Shown here: positions 24,664 through 34,229 of the stretch, in pieces
Numbering within the stretch: position 1 is the first letter of the stretch
Layout: the number at the start of each line of letters is the position of its first letter
Origin: Varroa destructor
Lineage: Eukaryota > Arthropoda > Arachnida > Mesostigmata > Varroidae
DNA length: 64,000 nucleotides
Direction: 5' to 3'
Assembly (NCBI RefSeq): GCF_002443255.2
Contig: NW_019211459.1
Span: 22,036,147 to 22,100,146 of the forward strand
Translations under genes and position numbers: made by a program
The notes under the pieces: generated by a model
What the model was told of the DNA's origin: nothing
Databases searched by the model: none
What the model saw: the letters and a program-made list of their open reading frames with translations, nothing else

Positions 24664-24792
24664 ATGCCGCCGGCTAAATCGGACATCGACCTCAAACCCT
24701 CAGAAAAAAGGTCGAACCCAAAGGCTCCAGGCAACCCCCATAGGGACCAAGAAAGTCTTCAAGAACTTGGCTTGGGGTCCTTGCCAAGTTGA
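24664..24792 (+). CDS. short ATG ORF downstream of a TATA box (hypothetical)
   Basis: The ATG has A at -3. It opens 42 codons to a TGA at 24790-24792. The peptide begins MPPAKSDIDLKPSEKRSNPK, is hydrophilic and rich in Lys, Pro and Ser, and ends LGLGSLPS. No signal peptide, membrane segment or known motif is seen. It could be a first exon, a small protein or a chance ORF. The upstream TATA box and the CpG-rich surroundings are the only reasons to list it. Confidence 0.2.
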   Translation: MPPAKSDIDLKPSEKRSNPKAPGNPHRDQESLQELGLGSLPS

Positions 24793-24799
24793 GGGTACT

Positions 24800-27180
24800 A
24801 TGCTTTAAGCAAATAATCCCTTTCTTCCTCCTCGCCGATATCACCGTTCATATCTATACACGTCGTAGTGTTAATAGTAACAAAATAGTAACAATCGCGT
24901 ATGCGTAGACCGTCCTGCACGGGATGTAGTGCACATACCCGTACACAATAGAGAGGACAGAGAAACAATCCAAAGAGGCCACCTGCTGTCGAAGCAGTAG
25001 ATGCCACCAACACACGCGTGAGGATCATGGTACCAGACGAAATAGGTTGTTAGAAAACGGCGTTTTTTTAACCGCTGCTAAACTTACTTGATGCTCATAG
25101 TGTTTATGGTGCCGGGATAACATTCAAGATAATATAAGACGCTCATTAGTACCAAGTTCATGCTCTGCATTTATATATTATCGATACTTTATCTTAACGT
25201 AAATATAAACACTGCATAAATACGTACAGGTGCATTAAGGAGACACTTCGAAACCAGTCCGTAAGGCATACGCCATGTTGGATAGCTGGTCAGCGCTGGC
25301 TACACGGTGTAGCTGTTTCAAATCGTCTGTTCTGTACAAAAACAGTTCTGTACGGAAAACTTTACAGTTGTATGCCTGGCATGGGATGCTTAGTTTCTAG
25401 GCCCAACTCGAGTATGAAGATTATCGTTTCCATAAAAAGGCGAATACGAGCTTTCGGTTTAGAATTGCGTTATTTGTTCTGTACCAATGGATATGTTGTT
25501 AAGTAAGGTCAAATACAGGTAAACAAAAAAATAATAGCCTAAAAAAATTCGATCGAGACTAAACTGGCAATGGCTTGGGTTTGGTTAGTGCAGAGAACGC
25601 CAGCGGCTTACGTTAACACAACAAAATCCTGCAACGGACGCTATAAAGATGGCAAAAAGCGTGAGCATTTGAGGACCACCCGTTTGTCTCAGCACAAAGG
25701 AACGATGAACCGAAACGTTGTGACGCGGAAGATCACGATTGTTTCAAAGACTGTAAGGAAGATTTGGTATGATCTGATGAATCTAGTGAAGAGCGCGAAT
25801 ACATCAATATCATGGAATTTCGAATGCTTATCGTGCGGAACAGAAGACATTTGAGGCCTATGGGGTTCAATTATGTGTGCAATACCTTTTATATTCATAA
25901 TTCAAACGACGCTATATCTTCCAATATTCTTCCTTTAATTATAGTCGATTTTTTTGTCGCATCAACGTTCTCTAACTGTAATAAGGAGGCGACACCGTCC
26001 ATTATCACCCAGTTAAATTATCTACCTGAAAGAGCCCACCGACTATGTACAACACAGTCAGCCAATAGGCGTTTAATGAAAATAGGTGAAAATTAAAGCG
26101 AGCAATTATTTGCTATTGAAGAAACATTGCACTTTCCGTCCAAAGAGTGGGGTCATCACAGTTTCCTATATCGTAAAAGCATCCTTGGCGCGAACAGAGT
26201 CTAAAATTCATTTTTCCATTTGCAAATATCGACAGGCCCTAATGAGACAGCGGTGGTCACTGTTCCCGCGCCGGATCCGAAACGGTATCGTGTACAACTA
26301 CAGACCGTAGAGCCTTTTTTTCGTTTTTATCCCGTGAGGATATATGTAAGCTCATTGCAATGAGCAATCCTTAGAAATTCATAAAGCCGGCCTCGTCGTG
26401 CTATCGACCACAGACTAGGAGGCAGTCCCACAGCTGTCAATATTATTCCCACTCTTACTCCGCTATGTTGTTCGAGTGTGTGGATAAAGAGAACAGGTAC
26501 TCAGAGCACGACATTTCTGGCTCGTGTGATCTTCTCTATCTATCTATCTGTTTATCTCACATGTATGTGCTGCCTAATACAGACACAATAGAGTTTCTAT
26601 TCGTAAGGACTCTTCTACTAGCTTGTAATTATAACGAATATCTTTGCTGACTCACGTTAACCAGAGATATCGCTATGGATTTTTATCGGTTTCGTGTCTT
26701 TTTTATCCGCTTCCTTCAGCATTACTCCCGACTGACGTAGCTTGCCGAAGGCTTCGGAGTCTCCGGCTAGTTTATTGTACTGGTAAAACATATATTGTTG
26801 CGATGTGGAAGCGATACCTCTGCCGAGAGCGAATGGCAAATTAGCAGATGTTTGCGTCAAGAACATCTGTACCAGTAGCCTTTTTCTCACCATGCTCTAT
26901 CTTATCTCTTATTGTTGGGGTGCTATTGTTGGTCCTATAAATGGTCTCGTAGCTAGTCCAAAACAGTTTCTGCACCCTCATGATCTCAAAAGAGTTGACT
27001 CATTATTGTTACTCAACCGACAAAGAGCAGTGCTGACCGCACAGGGTGGAATAATGACGAAATGACCCATTACCGGTGAATGCTAAAATTTGCATTGGTT
27101 GTGAGTTTCCAGCAGCACGAACTAAAGCGTTTTACTATGTTTCAGTTGATGCTATTATCATTATCTTGATTCATGTGTTC
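24800..27180. other. non-genic stretch
   Basis: Includes overlapping frames at 25570-26096 and 26465-26893 without recognisable domains. A TCTA/TATC patch lies at about 26537. No RNA gene was seen. Confidence 0.45.
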
Positions 27181-27204
27181 ATGTACTTTTCTCATTTATC
27201 CTAG

Positions 27205-27371
27205 GAGTGGCCGTTTTTCTTATTGCAGTGCCCCTGCCGTCCTTTTTAGGTTTGCATATCCTCGTGACGCCAAAGTCCCAGATGTCTTCATCTGTGTCCG
27301 GTCCGTTTTCTTTTGGTGCGCCTTTTTCGATCACTAGCTTAGTCGTCGAGTTTTACCCTGCAACTGACTAG
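27205..27371 (+). CDS. candidate exon with a hydrophobic N-part (unidentified)
   Basis: A pyrimidine-rich tract ending CTCATTTATCCTAG (27204) precedes 54 open codons in phase 2 to a TAG at 27369-27371. The peptide starts VAVFLIAVPLPSFLGLHILV, which would form one membrane-spanning or signal-like helix. It continues through Ser-rich sequence to SITSLVVEFYPATD. A second acceptor-like site (TTCTTATTGCAG) lies at 27228 inside it, and another exon candidate follows at 27398. No family is recognised and no start codon is visible. The T-rich strand also biases any frame toward hydrophobic residues, so this may be compositional. Confidence 0.22.
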
Positions 27372-27397
27372 TCGATTATAATAATATCTATTTGCAG

Positions 27398-27463
27398 ATC
27401 TATCGCAGGCAAACCATCGTATCCTTGAAGGACCATGCAAGGAAGCCTACAGCTTGCCTGTTG
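27398..27463 (+). CDS. candidate short terminal exon (unidentified)
   Basis: CTATTTGCAG ends at 27397, with a CTGAC branch-like site about 30 bases upstream. Phase 0 reads IYRRQTIVSLKDHARKPTAC and two Leu before a TGA. Another phase reads on to a TGA at about 27478. No poly(A) signal or homology is seen. The acceptor cluster at 27.14-27.40 kb is the main reason to list it. Confidence 0.15.
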
Positions 27464-27479
27464 TGATGCAATGACCTCG

Positions 27480-28140
27480 AAGTTCGTGGCTATTCAAATC
27501 AGATCGATCTCTCTGTTTGACTGTAGCGGACTAATTGAAACACCGAGTGCTCGATAGGGTTGCTCACAACGAACAACCACATCTACACTTCCTATGCCTT
27601 ATTCGGACCAAGGCCGTATTCACACATACAGATACGCAGATAAATAGACAAGAACGAAACCTTTTATTGAACCCTTTGACTTTGCGTCCTTTCGATATGA
27701 TTCTTAACGCTAGAGGTTGATGCGTTCATTACGTTACCGGAAAAGGTTTTTACAAAATGAGATGGAAGGATCAGAGAAAGAAAGTTAAACGCTCAAGACG
27801 ACGCGAACTGCCCACAAACACTCGGCAACAGGGACTCGGCATCAGAACAATAGGCAACAGGGTAAAGGCTGGCATATGCGGTTGCTAGTCTCGAGAAGTT
27901 CCATATAACTATAGTTATTACTACCACGAGTGCTACCATGCAGCTACTTTTGCTGCAGTCGAGCTCAGTAGGTCCGAAAGTTTATATCTTATCGCTTCGA
28001 CCCTGTATCGGACCTGTGTACCCACGTGTACTGAATGAGTTGAAAACAGCAGAAAAGATAAAGACTGCATGAATGTCTCAAAACAAGGGAATAATATAGT
28101 GTAAGCCATCTTCATTAATGGCAAAGAAACGACCTTCAGT
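27480..28140. other. non-genic stretch
   Basis: Frames at 27535-27720 and 27933-28199 show no domain, and the second runs into the TA repeat. Nothing else is seen. Confidence 0.45.
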
Positions 28141-28147
28141 GGCTGCC

Positions 28148-28191
28148 AGTTAAATGTGTGTATATATATATATATATATACACATTTAACT
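28148..28191. repeat. AGTTAAATGTGT palindrome around a (TA)n core
   Basis: AGTTAAATGTGT at the left end and ACACATTTAACT at the right end are exact reverse complements flanking about ten TA units. The whole 44-base segment can fold back on itself. Confidence 0.85.
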
Positions 28192-28197
28192 ACACAC

Positions 28198-28200
<3 letters not shown>

Positions 28201-28246
<46 letters not shown>
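28201..28246. repeat. (TA)n microsatellite
   Basis: About 23 uninterrupted TA units directly after the 28148 palindrome and an ACACACATT link. Confidence 0.97.
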
Positions 28247-28248
<2 letters not shown>

Positions 28249-28259
28249 GGTAGTTAGGC

Positions 28260-31200
28260 GATTTGAGTCAAAAGGGCTGAGTCTAGAGTAAAGTGAAAAT
28301 TGTCAGGGTTAGAGATCATTATAGCCAGCGTAATATGGAGTTAGTCAGGTAACTCAGCTCTTTTAAGGGCAACTAAAAGACTGCGTTCAGGTTTACAGAG
28401 CAGAACGAATTGACATTAAGGTCTAAGGGAATCCTATATAACTGTAGGATTATCCTTAGTGTCTATTAACTTTTCGTCTGTTTCCGCTGTCGTGTCTGTT
28501 TCTTTTTAAGTTAGATAATATTTGCAGAGCTTTTTGCATTTCGATTTCGTACTGGCTGCGTTATATACCGCACACCGAAAATGTTTATTTAGATTTTTCA
28601 GTATTTTCTAAATAATATAATTCAATAAAATATGCAATAAAAGTGCGAAGATTATAAATGTCTAACAATTGTGTCATTTTAAATTGTCTAAATGTCAGGT
28701 CCTTACTTTTTTAAAGGTACGTTTAGCCTACCTTTTTATTTTGTTGTTTTTAGTTCGCCACAGTCGCTGTTGCGTTCCTTATGTTGCAAAGGTCCAGATA
28801 AGAGTTTGATTATCGGAAACGGGATTGATTCCAGCGCAACTTAATTAAAAAGAAAAATTATTTGTCCTTATTATTACGGGCCATCAATAAAAATAGTAGA
28901 ACTCTCGAAAAGAAATGGTGGTACTCTGGTAAAGTAAAATAGATCTGAAAAGGCTACGCAAAACTTGACGTTATTCCATAATCTTTAATCACGCGCGATG
29001 AGTACGTCTAAACGTTGTACCTGACACGGCTTGTCGTGTACGGCCGACTAGTCTACAAAATTTAGCGCGCGTCCGAGAAAATAGTGGTTTCTTTTGTACG
29101 GATAGGATACGCTCGTGCATATTTGTTCAGAAAAAGAGCCGCCTGAGTCTCACGTTCAGCATTAACCAGGTCAGAAAGAAAAATTGCTATTATACATATC
29201 CAAAAACACGCAATTTTTGCCCCGAACATTCGTTGCACGAACTGTAACGTGCAGACACAAGTTGAACCTGGTCAACCTGATTCCACATTCATGCGAAAAT
29301 ACTTTTTGAATTTGTAGATGTAGCCTGCAAAATCCTCCCAGATAGATCAGCAAATGTGATGCCCCGTATTTTATTATTCTTAGTGGAAGAAGCAATACGC
29401 AGCTCTAACAGGGGCAGTCAATCAGAGTGCGACAAACAGCAGATGTGCCAGTGATTCTAGTCGATGAACCAAGAACTGCAAGACCCTTGCACCTAATGGA
29501 TAGACCCCTAATTATCTTCCTCAACCAGATAAAGATGCAAGTGCTTACAAAGTATGTATCTATTGTAAAAAACCTATTATGATGCTGTCAGAAACAACTG
29601 TTTATGTAAATTGCGTAATATGGCAAATATAGGTAATAGCAAGCACTTCAGATGCTTTAAATAACGCTGCATCCAAATAGTTCAAATGCATCCATACGCT
29701 GCACATCTGTAGACATATATTCAGGATTGAAATGGTCGTCTTTTGAGAGGCTCCGAAGAATCAGAGTGAGCGAAGAAGATTAGACTTAGGTTGGATAAAA
29801 AAGGCCAGATATTGAAATGCTTTGAGAAGGACAACGCTCAAGCTGATTTGGGAAGATCGAAGATTACGGTTGTTAAGTCCACACTGATCATTGTCACATA
29901 CTACGTGTACTTCCCTTACAACAACCAACTCAGCCAGATTTATCATAGGTACTTCTATCCTACGCCGTTCACAATACATTGATCACCAGTAGAATGTGCA
30001 TAATGATAAATAGCGTGATCTTGCTCATGGTTCCTTTATCCATTCGTAGAAATCAGGATACGTTTCCGAGGACTGCTTAGCCGTCAGTCGTTGCCATTTC
30101 GCAAGGATTTAGCTCTCCTTGATAATGCCATATGAGCTTATAATTACCGGCTGAAAGTTCTGAGCAGTTCATTTTGACTGTCCTACTAAACGTTGAAGTC
30201 GTATTTTGTAGGGATTTTCCTGATGGTGAAGCTCTAACATCTAACAGATAATGGGGTGCACCTATTGCCAATATCGGTTAGGCGGTCGAAGCACATATCT
30301 GCTCAGTGTTATCCGACTGCCGACCGTGAACGAGGCATTTGTTTATAGAGAAACACTGTTAGATATATCATTCAATTAGTTCTGTCCATTTATAATTAGA
30401 GCATTGGCTATACCTGCAAAGAAATAATTAAGCGATTAAGGCGAAAAGTAACATTGGTAACAAACGTTTTAAAGATAGGGATGGTCAGACAAAAGACTCA
30501 GCAAATGAAGAACCCATAATACTTGATCGTAAGAGAGAATTATGTCCTTTTTCGGACTATTTTCAGGTACTCGCTTTGTAGCAATTGTTTATTTGATTGT
30601 AAATGCTTTTCGGGCCTGAATTAGCTATTATCCCAAAATATCCCCAAACAATGAGCAACATTTATATGCCTTGGAATTGTTTTCGACAGCAGAAATTGCC
30701 CGCTAACAACTACACAACTTGCATATAGTTATTCTGAATATACTTATTCTCTATAACATCAGTGGAATATGTTGCACGGCCAGAGACTAAAAATTAACTT
30801 TTATAACGCGTTGCCATCTAAAGGTCATGGGTAATCAGCAAGCCATAAGTTTTTTTTTCCTAATATAACACTAGGAGATCTGTAAATAGTATTCTATCAA
30901 TTGAATGCATGAAGTGATTTTGGCGCAAGCTTGAGACAACGGATGCAAGTTTATCGAAACTTCCAATTTTTTCGGGAGATCTCAGGAAATCGAACTGTAA
31001 TAACGTGAATGTTGACTCAATGACTCTACGATTTCTGATCATTTTTGGACTTTTGGCCCATTTTTAACTTCTATTCGATATCGTTTCTTCAACAACTTTT
31101 AATTGTAATGGTCTTCCAGACGCATCAATAACGCTGCTCATTTTTTTTTGTCAAGTTTGACCTAGAATGAAACTTTTACGTCTTACCAGTCGCATTTTTC

Positions 31201-31800
31201 ATTGGAATTGTGGTAAAGCTCTGGCGCTTGTGCTCCCTTGGGCGGCTTACTTTCTGTACTCGTCGTTTGTTAATAGCTGAATTTATTCGTGTTTAGAAAC
31301 ATACACCATGTTTGTATACATAGACCTATCAGCAGTCGCTGATATCGTGTAAGTTGTTTGTCTCCCACTCGAGATCTGCGTCACAGCTACTGGAATAAAG
31401 TTTGTCTTCTGCTACTTAGTAGAACCTGTAATGTGTCAGGGCGCTGGCACCAAAAACAGCAGGAGTCGGCCATATTTGAGGCACCATGGCGTCATCGCAC
31501 GTTTTGTACGCTTAGAGTTAAGTGTGTTGACTGTTGTGCTGTAGATGAGTCCCTGTAGCAGCCACGAGCGCCGCCGAGATAAAAATCCCAGCTGCTTCAA
31601 ACAGCAACTGTTTCCGCATCTTTCGTATTTAGGCTGTCGATGGCTAAGTCATAAACACGAATATTTTGCAAGTAGGAAAATCATTTTATACAAGTGTGTC
31701 GAGAAAACATTGACACTCGGCTACACAGCAGATTTAGGGTTTGGTTATAAGCCCATAAATCCACACATGAAGAAGACATAGATTTTTTTTTAAAATTTAA
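28260..31800. other. non-genic stretch
   Basis: Mostly AT-rich. Frames at 29171-29395, 29761-29982, 30077-30271 and 31358-31781 are short and unrecognised. No repeat family or RNA gene is seen. Confidence 0.5.
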
Positions 31801-31809
31801 AAGCGTTAC

Positions 31810-31876
31810 CTGTAAATCAAAGTACATCTCATTTTCAACTGGTCCAGACAGTATCTCTGTTTGATTTTAAAACACT
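31810..31876 (-). CDS. candidate internal micro-exon with matched splice sites
   Basis: On the minus strand CACTGCTTTTTTCAG is a good acceptor just above 31876. Sixty-seven bases later TTTACAG is followed by GTAACG, a good donor with CAG at the exon end. Only one of three frames is open throughout, reading CFKIKQRYCLDQLKMRCTLIY with three cysteines. Neighbouring exons were not found on either side, so the call rests on the paired splice signals. The donor-side TTTACAG could alternatively be an acceptor. Confidence 0.2.
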
Positions 31877-31879
31877 CTG

Positions 31880-32910
31880 AAAAAAGCAGTGTTTCCATTT
31901 ATAAAACTGTTTTTAAGTATAATAAAACGACGTTCGCGATGGTGGAATGAATGGAAAAGCCATCGTAAAATAGAAGAATAGACGATATCAGCTGTTTTTT
32001 TCATCGCGTAATGCGAACGACTTTCAGAGCATTGGACTCGAATGTCTAATTTGGTCTGTGTGCAAAGACGTCATCTGCCTCAGTTCGGCTAGATGAAGAA
32101 TGGCTTCTCAAGGGAATTTTGATTGCTCTTAACCATCGTGAACTACTACGCAGTTCTCCGGCCAAGGGGTTCGTCTGCTATCCCTTCTCGAGGACTTGAT
32201 AGACCCCAGATGATCGCTCATGTCTCGCTGTGTATTTCAGCCAAAAATGAGGTCTTGTAGGATGCTTGATTAATGCGCAGATCCTACAGGTTCACATGCA
32301 TCTGTAAGATTCGCCTGCCGATGTTCCATATTAAACTCCGACACTAAGCTGAATTTCCAATAGCGCGGTAAAAATGCGCACAGTTTCTTCTTTTTCGAAA
32401 TAATGCATGTTCCATTCAACACTCCTGATTAAGTAACAACTATAACACGTCTGTAGAACGGCAATAATTAATAAAACGTTAAAAAAAAGACTAGGCAGAA
32501 ATAAGTTTGCTAGGTGAGATGCTCTTCTTGTGCCATTTACATCAGTGATTCAAGCATATCTATCATAGACTAATTCAACCAATTACCTTTTTCTGCCTGT
32601 GTCAATGCAGTAGCAGGCAGATGAATACCGTGATACTTGTTTTCACAACATAGTCCATGACATATATAAATATGCATTCACATTTGAAATAATATGATTG
32701 GCTGCGGTGGTCGCAGCCGTCCGTAAGTGTGACGTCGTCTCATCGCATCGCTGTTGTTTGCTATAACGTCCGCCCACAACATCTCGGCTAACTCTTAGAA
32801 CAAAGCCTTTCGAACAATTCGCTCCCTGCATCCCTTTGGTTCGCATTGTTTCGAAGAAATAAAAAAGAGAAGGTTACGAAAATGGCTTTTTCCTAGTCTA
32901 AAAACGAAAT
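31880..32910. other. non-genic stretch
   Basis: No supported exon. A minus-strand frame at 32643-32846 has no recognised domain. Confidence 0.45.
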
Positions 32911-32916
32911 GATACG

Positions 32917-32980
32917 ATGCTCCTGCTTCTGTCTAAGCAGCAGGAGGGGTGCATCCCCCACGCCAAGCGTGGGGCAGCAT
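32917..32980. other. multi-hairpin structured element
   Basis: ATGCT (32917-32921) pairs with AGCAT (32976-32980) as an outer stem. Inside, CTGCTT/AAGCAG (32923-32928 with 32935-32940) closes a 6-base loop. CCCCACGC/GCGTGGGG (32956-32963 with 32967-32974) closes a CAA triloop. GGGG at 32946-32949 could instead pair with CCCC at 32955-32958, giving a competing fold. All 8 pairs of the second hairpin are perfect. It is GC-rich and sits in AT-richer surroundings. It matches no RNA family I can recognise, including the histone stem-loop and IRE. Confidence 0.45.
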
Positions 32981-33098
32981 TAAAACCTCCACCGTTTGAC
33001 GTCAGCTCACAAAGAACTGGCGTGCAACATTGCTCCAGGTTATGACGCTACTAAATACTACTGAATAAAGTCTAAGGGCCCGCGACAATCGGCTCCCA

Positions 33099-33837
33099 TT
33101 GCATCGTTTTGAAAGCCTTACTCTTCAACAACAGAGGAGTGAACCGGAGACCACCAGTTACCACCGGCAGACAACGGAAAAGCCGTTCAACGACCACCAT
33201 ACGGTTACAATCGTACAATTCCCACCCACCTCTACATCCGCTCAGGAATCGTGTTCTGTCCTATCTATGCCCCCCGCGTGTCGTTTAGCAACGAAGTTGC
33301 CCAGCAACAATTTCTTCGCTTGCTTTTGCTTGAGTCGTTCTGCGAACCCGACGCTCCCATTACGCCTTCAACCTTATGCGGCCGAGACCGTGCACCAACC
33401 TCCAGCTTCTCTTTCTTTTGTTAATGTAGCCAGTACTGCTCTCTGTCGCTCCTGCTGTTGCCACCCTCGTTGCTGTTACCGGTTCGGCAGCCGCGGCCAA
33501 GCAAGTGTAAGCGGCACATACGTAAAAAGTTTATGCGTTTAAATATGACTGCTGCGGTGCCCTCCTGTCAGACGCCGAGGCGGCAGGGACGAGGTCTGTG
33601 AGCCTATCGGCCTGTGCTGCAGCAAATGGCGGCACTTCCGGCTTGGGTCGTTGGGCCCACTTAACACGGCCCAGTCCGAGTCAACAAGCAGGCAGCCTCT
33701 GGCTGCCATTGGTACTGCCATCGCGAAATGCTGCCGACTGTGACATTCTGAGTAATGCTGTCGTAAAAGTAGGAAGAATCGGAGAGACAGAACGCACAAG
33801 GCCGCTTCGGCGTGCGCAGCGACGGCGTCGACGTTAG
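33099..33837. other. CpG-rich region with overlapping open frames
   Basis: Open frames at 33099-33542 (plus), 33539-33799 (minus), 33598-33837 (plus) and 33661-33912 (minus) overlap in several phases, which is typical of GC-rich non-coding or regulatory DNA. The 147-codon plus frame is Ser/Pro/Cys-rich without a recognised domain. A gene start or CpG-rich promoter here is possible, but no TATA box or decisive motif was seen. Confidence 0.3.
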
Positions 33838-33846
33838 CGCTTCTAG

Positions 33847-34225
33847 CGGCAGAACAAGCAATGGCTGGACGTCTATGATGAACGAGACCGCTGCGGTGGC
33901 AGGAACACTCATGGCAACAATGCTAAACGACGACGACGAAGAGTGGACGAAGAAAGAAAAACAAACATGGAGAGGGTCTGGCGATTATCGGCCTCGAGGC
34001 TGCGGTATGAAGATGAAGCTGACAGCGATGGTGACAACGATTACAGCGCCACAAGAGAAAGCATGAAGAGGAGGTTTGACGAAAAAATATTTACAAGCTA
34101 GGTATGTTAGAGGGGTGAACACAATCGAAAACGAGCCAAGGAGTGGTGCGATTAACAACAACAGCGAAACGGAAAATGAGCAAGAAACGAGGCACAGGGA
34201 ATCAGTGGTAAACCTTAGCGGGGTC
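33847..34225 (+). other. purine-rich, strand-asymmetric block with possible coding
   Basis: The plus strand is strongly purine-rich (GAA, GAC, CGA, AAA words). One frame without an early ATG is open at 33847-34101 and reads an Arg run followed by an acidic stretch (YEDEADSDGDNDY, then MKRRFDEKIFTS). Its TAG stop is followed immediately by a donor-like GTATGT at 34102. A different frame gives INNNSETENEQETRHRE at about 34130-34180. Because several frames yield charged peptides, composition alone may explain them. Confidence 0.3.
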
Positions 34226-34229
34226 AGGT

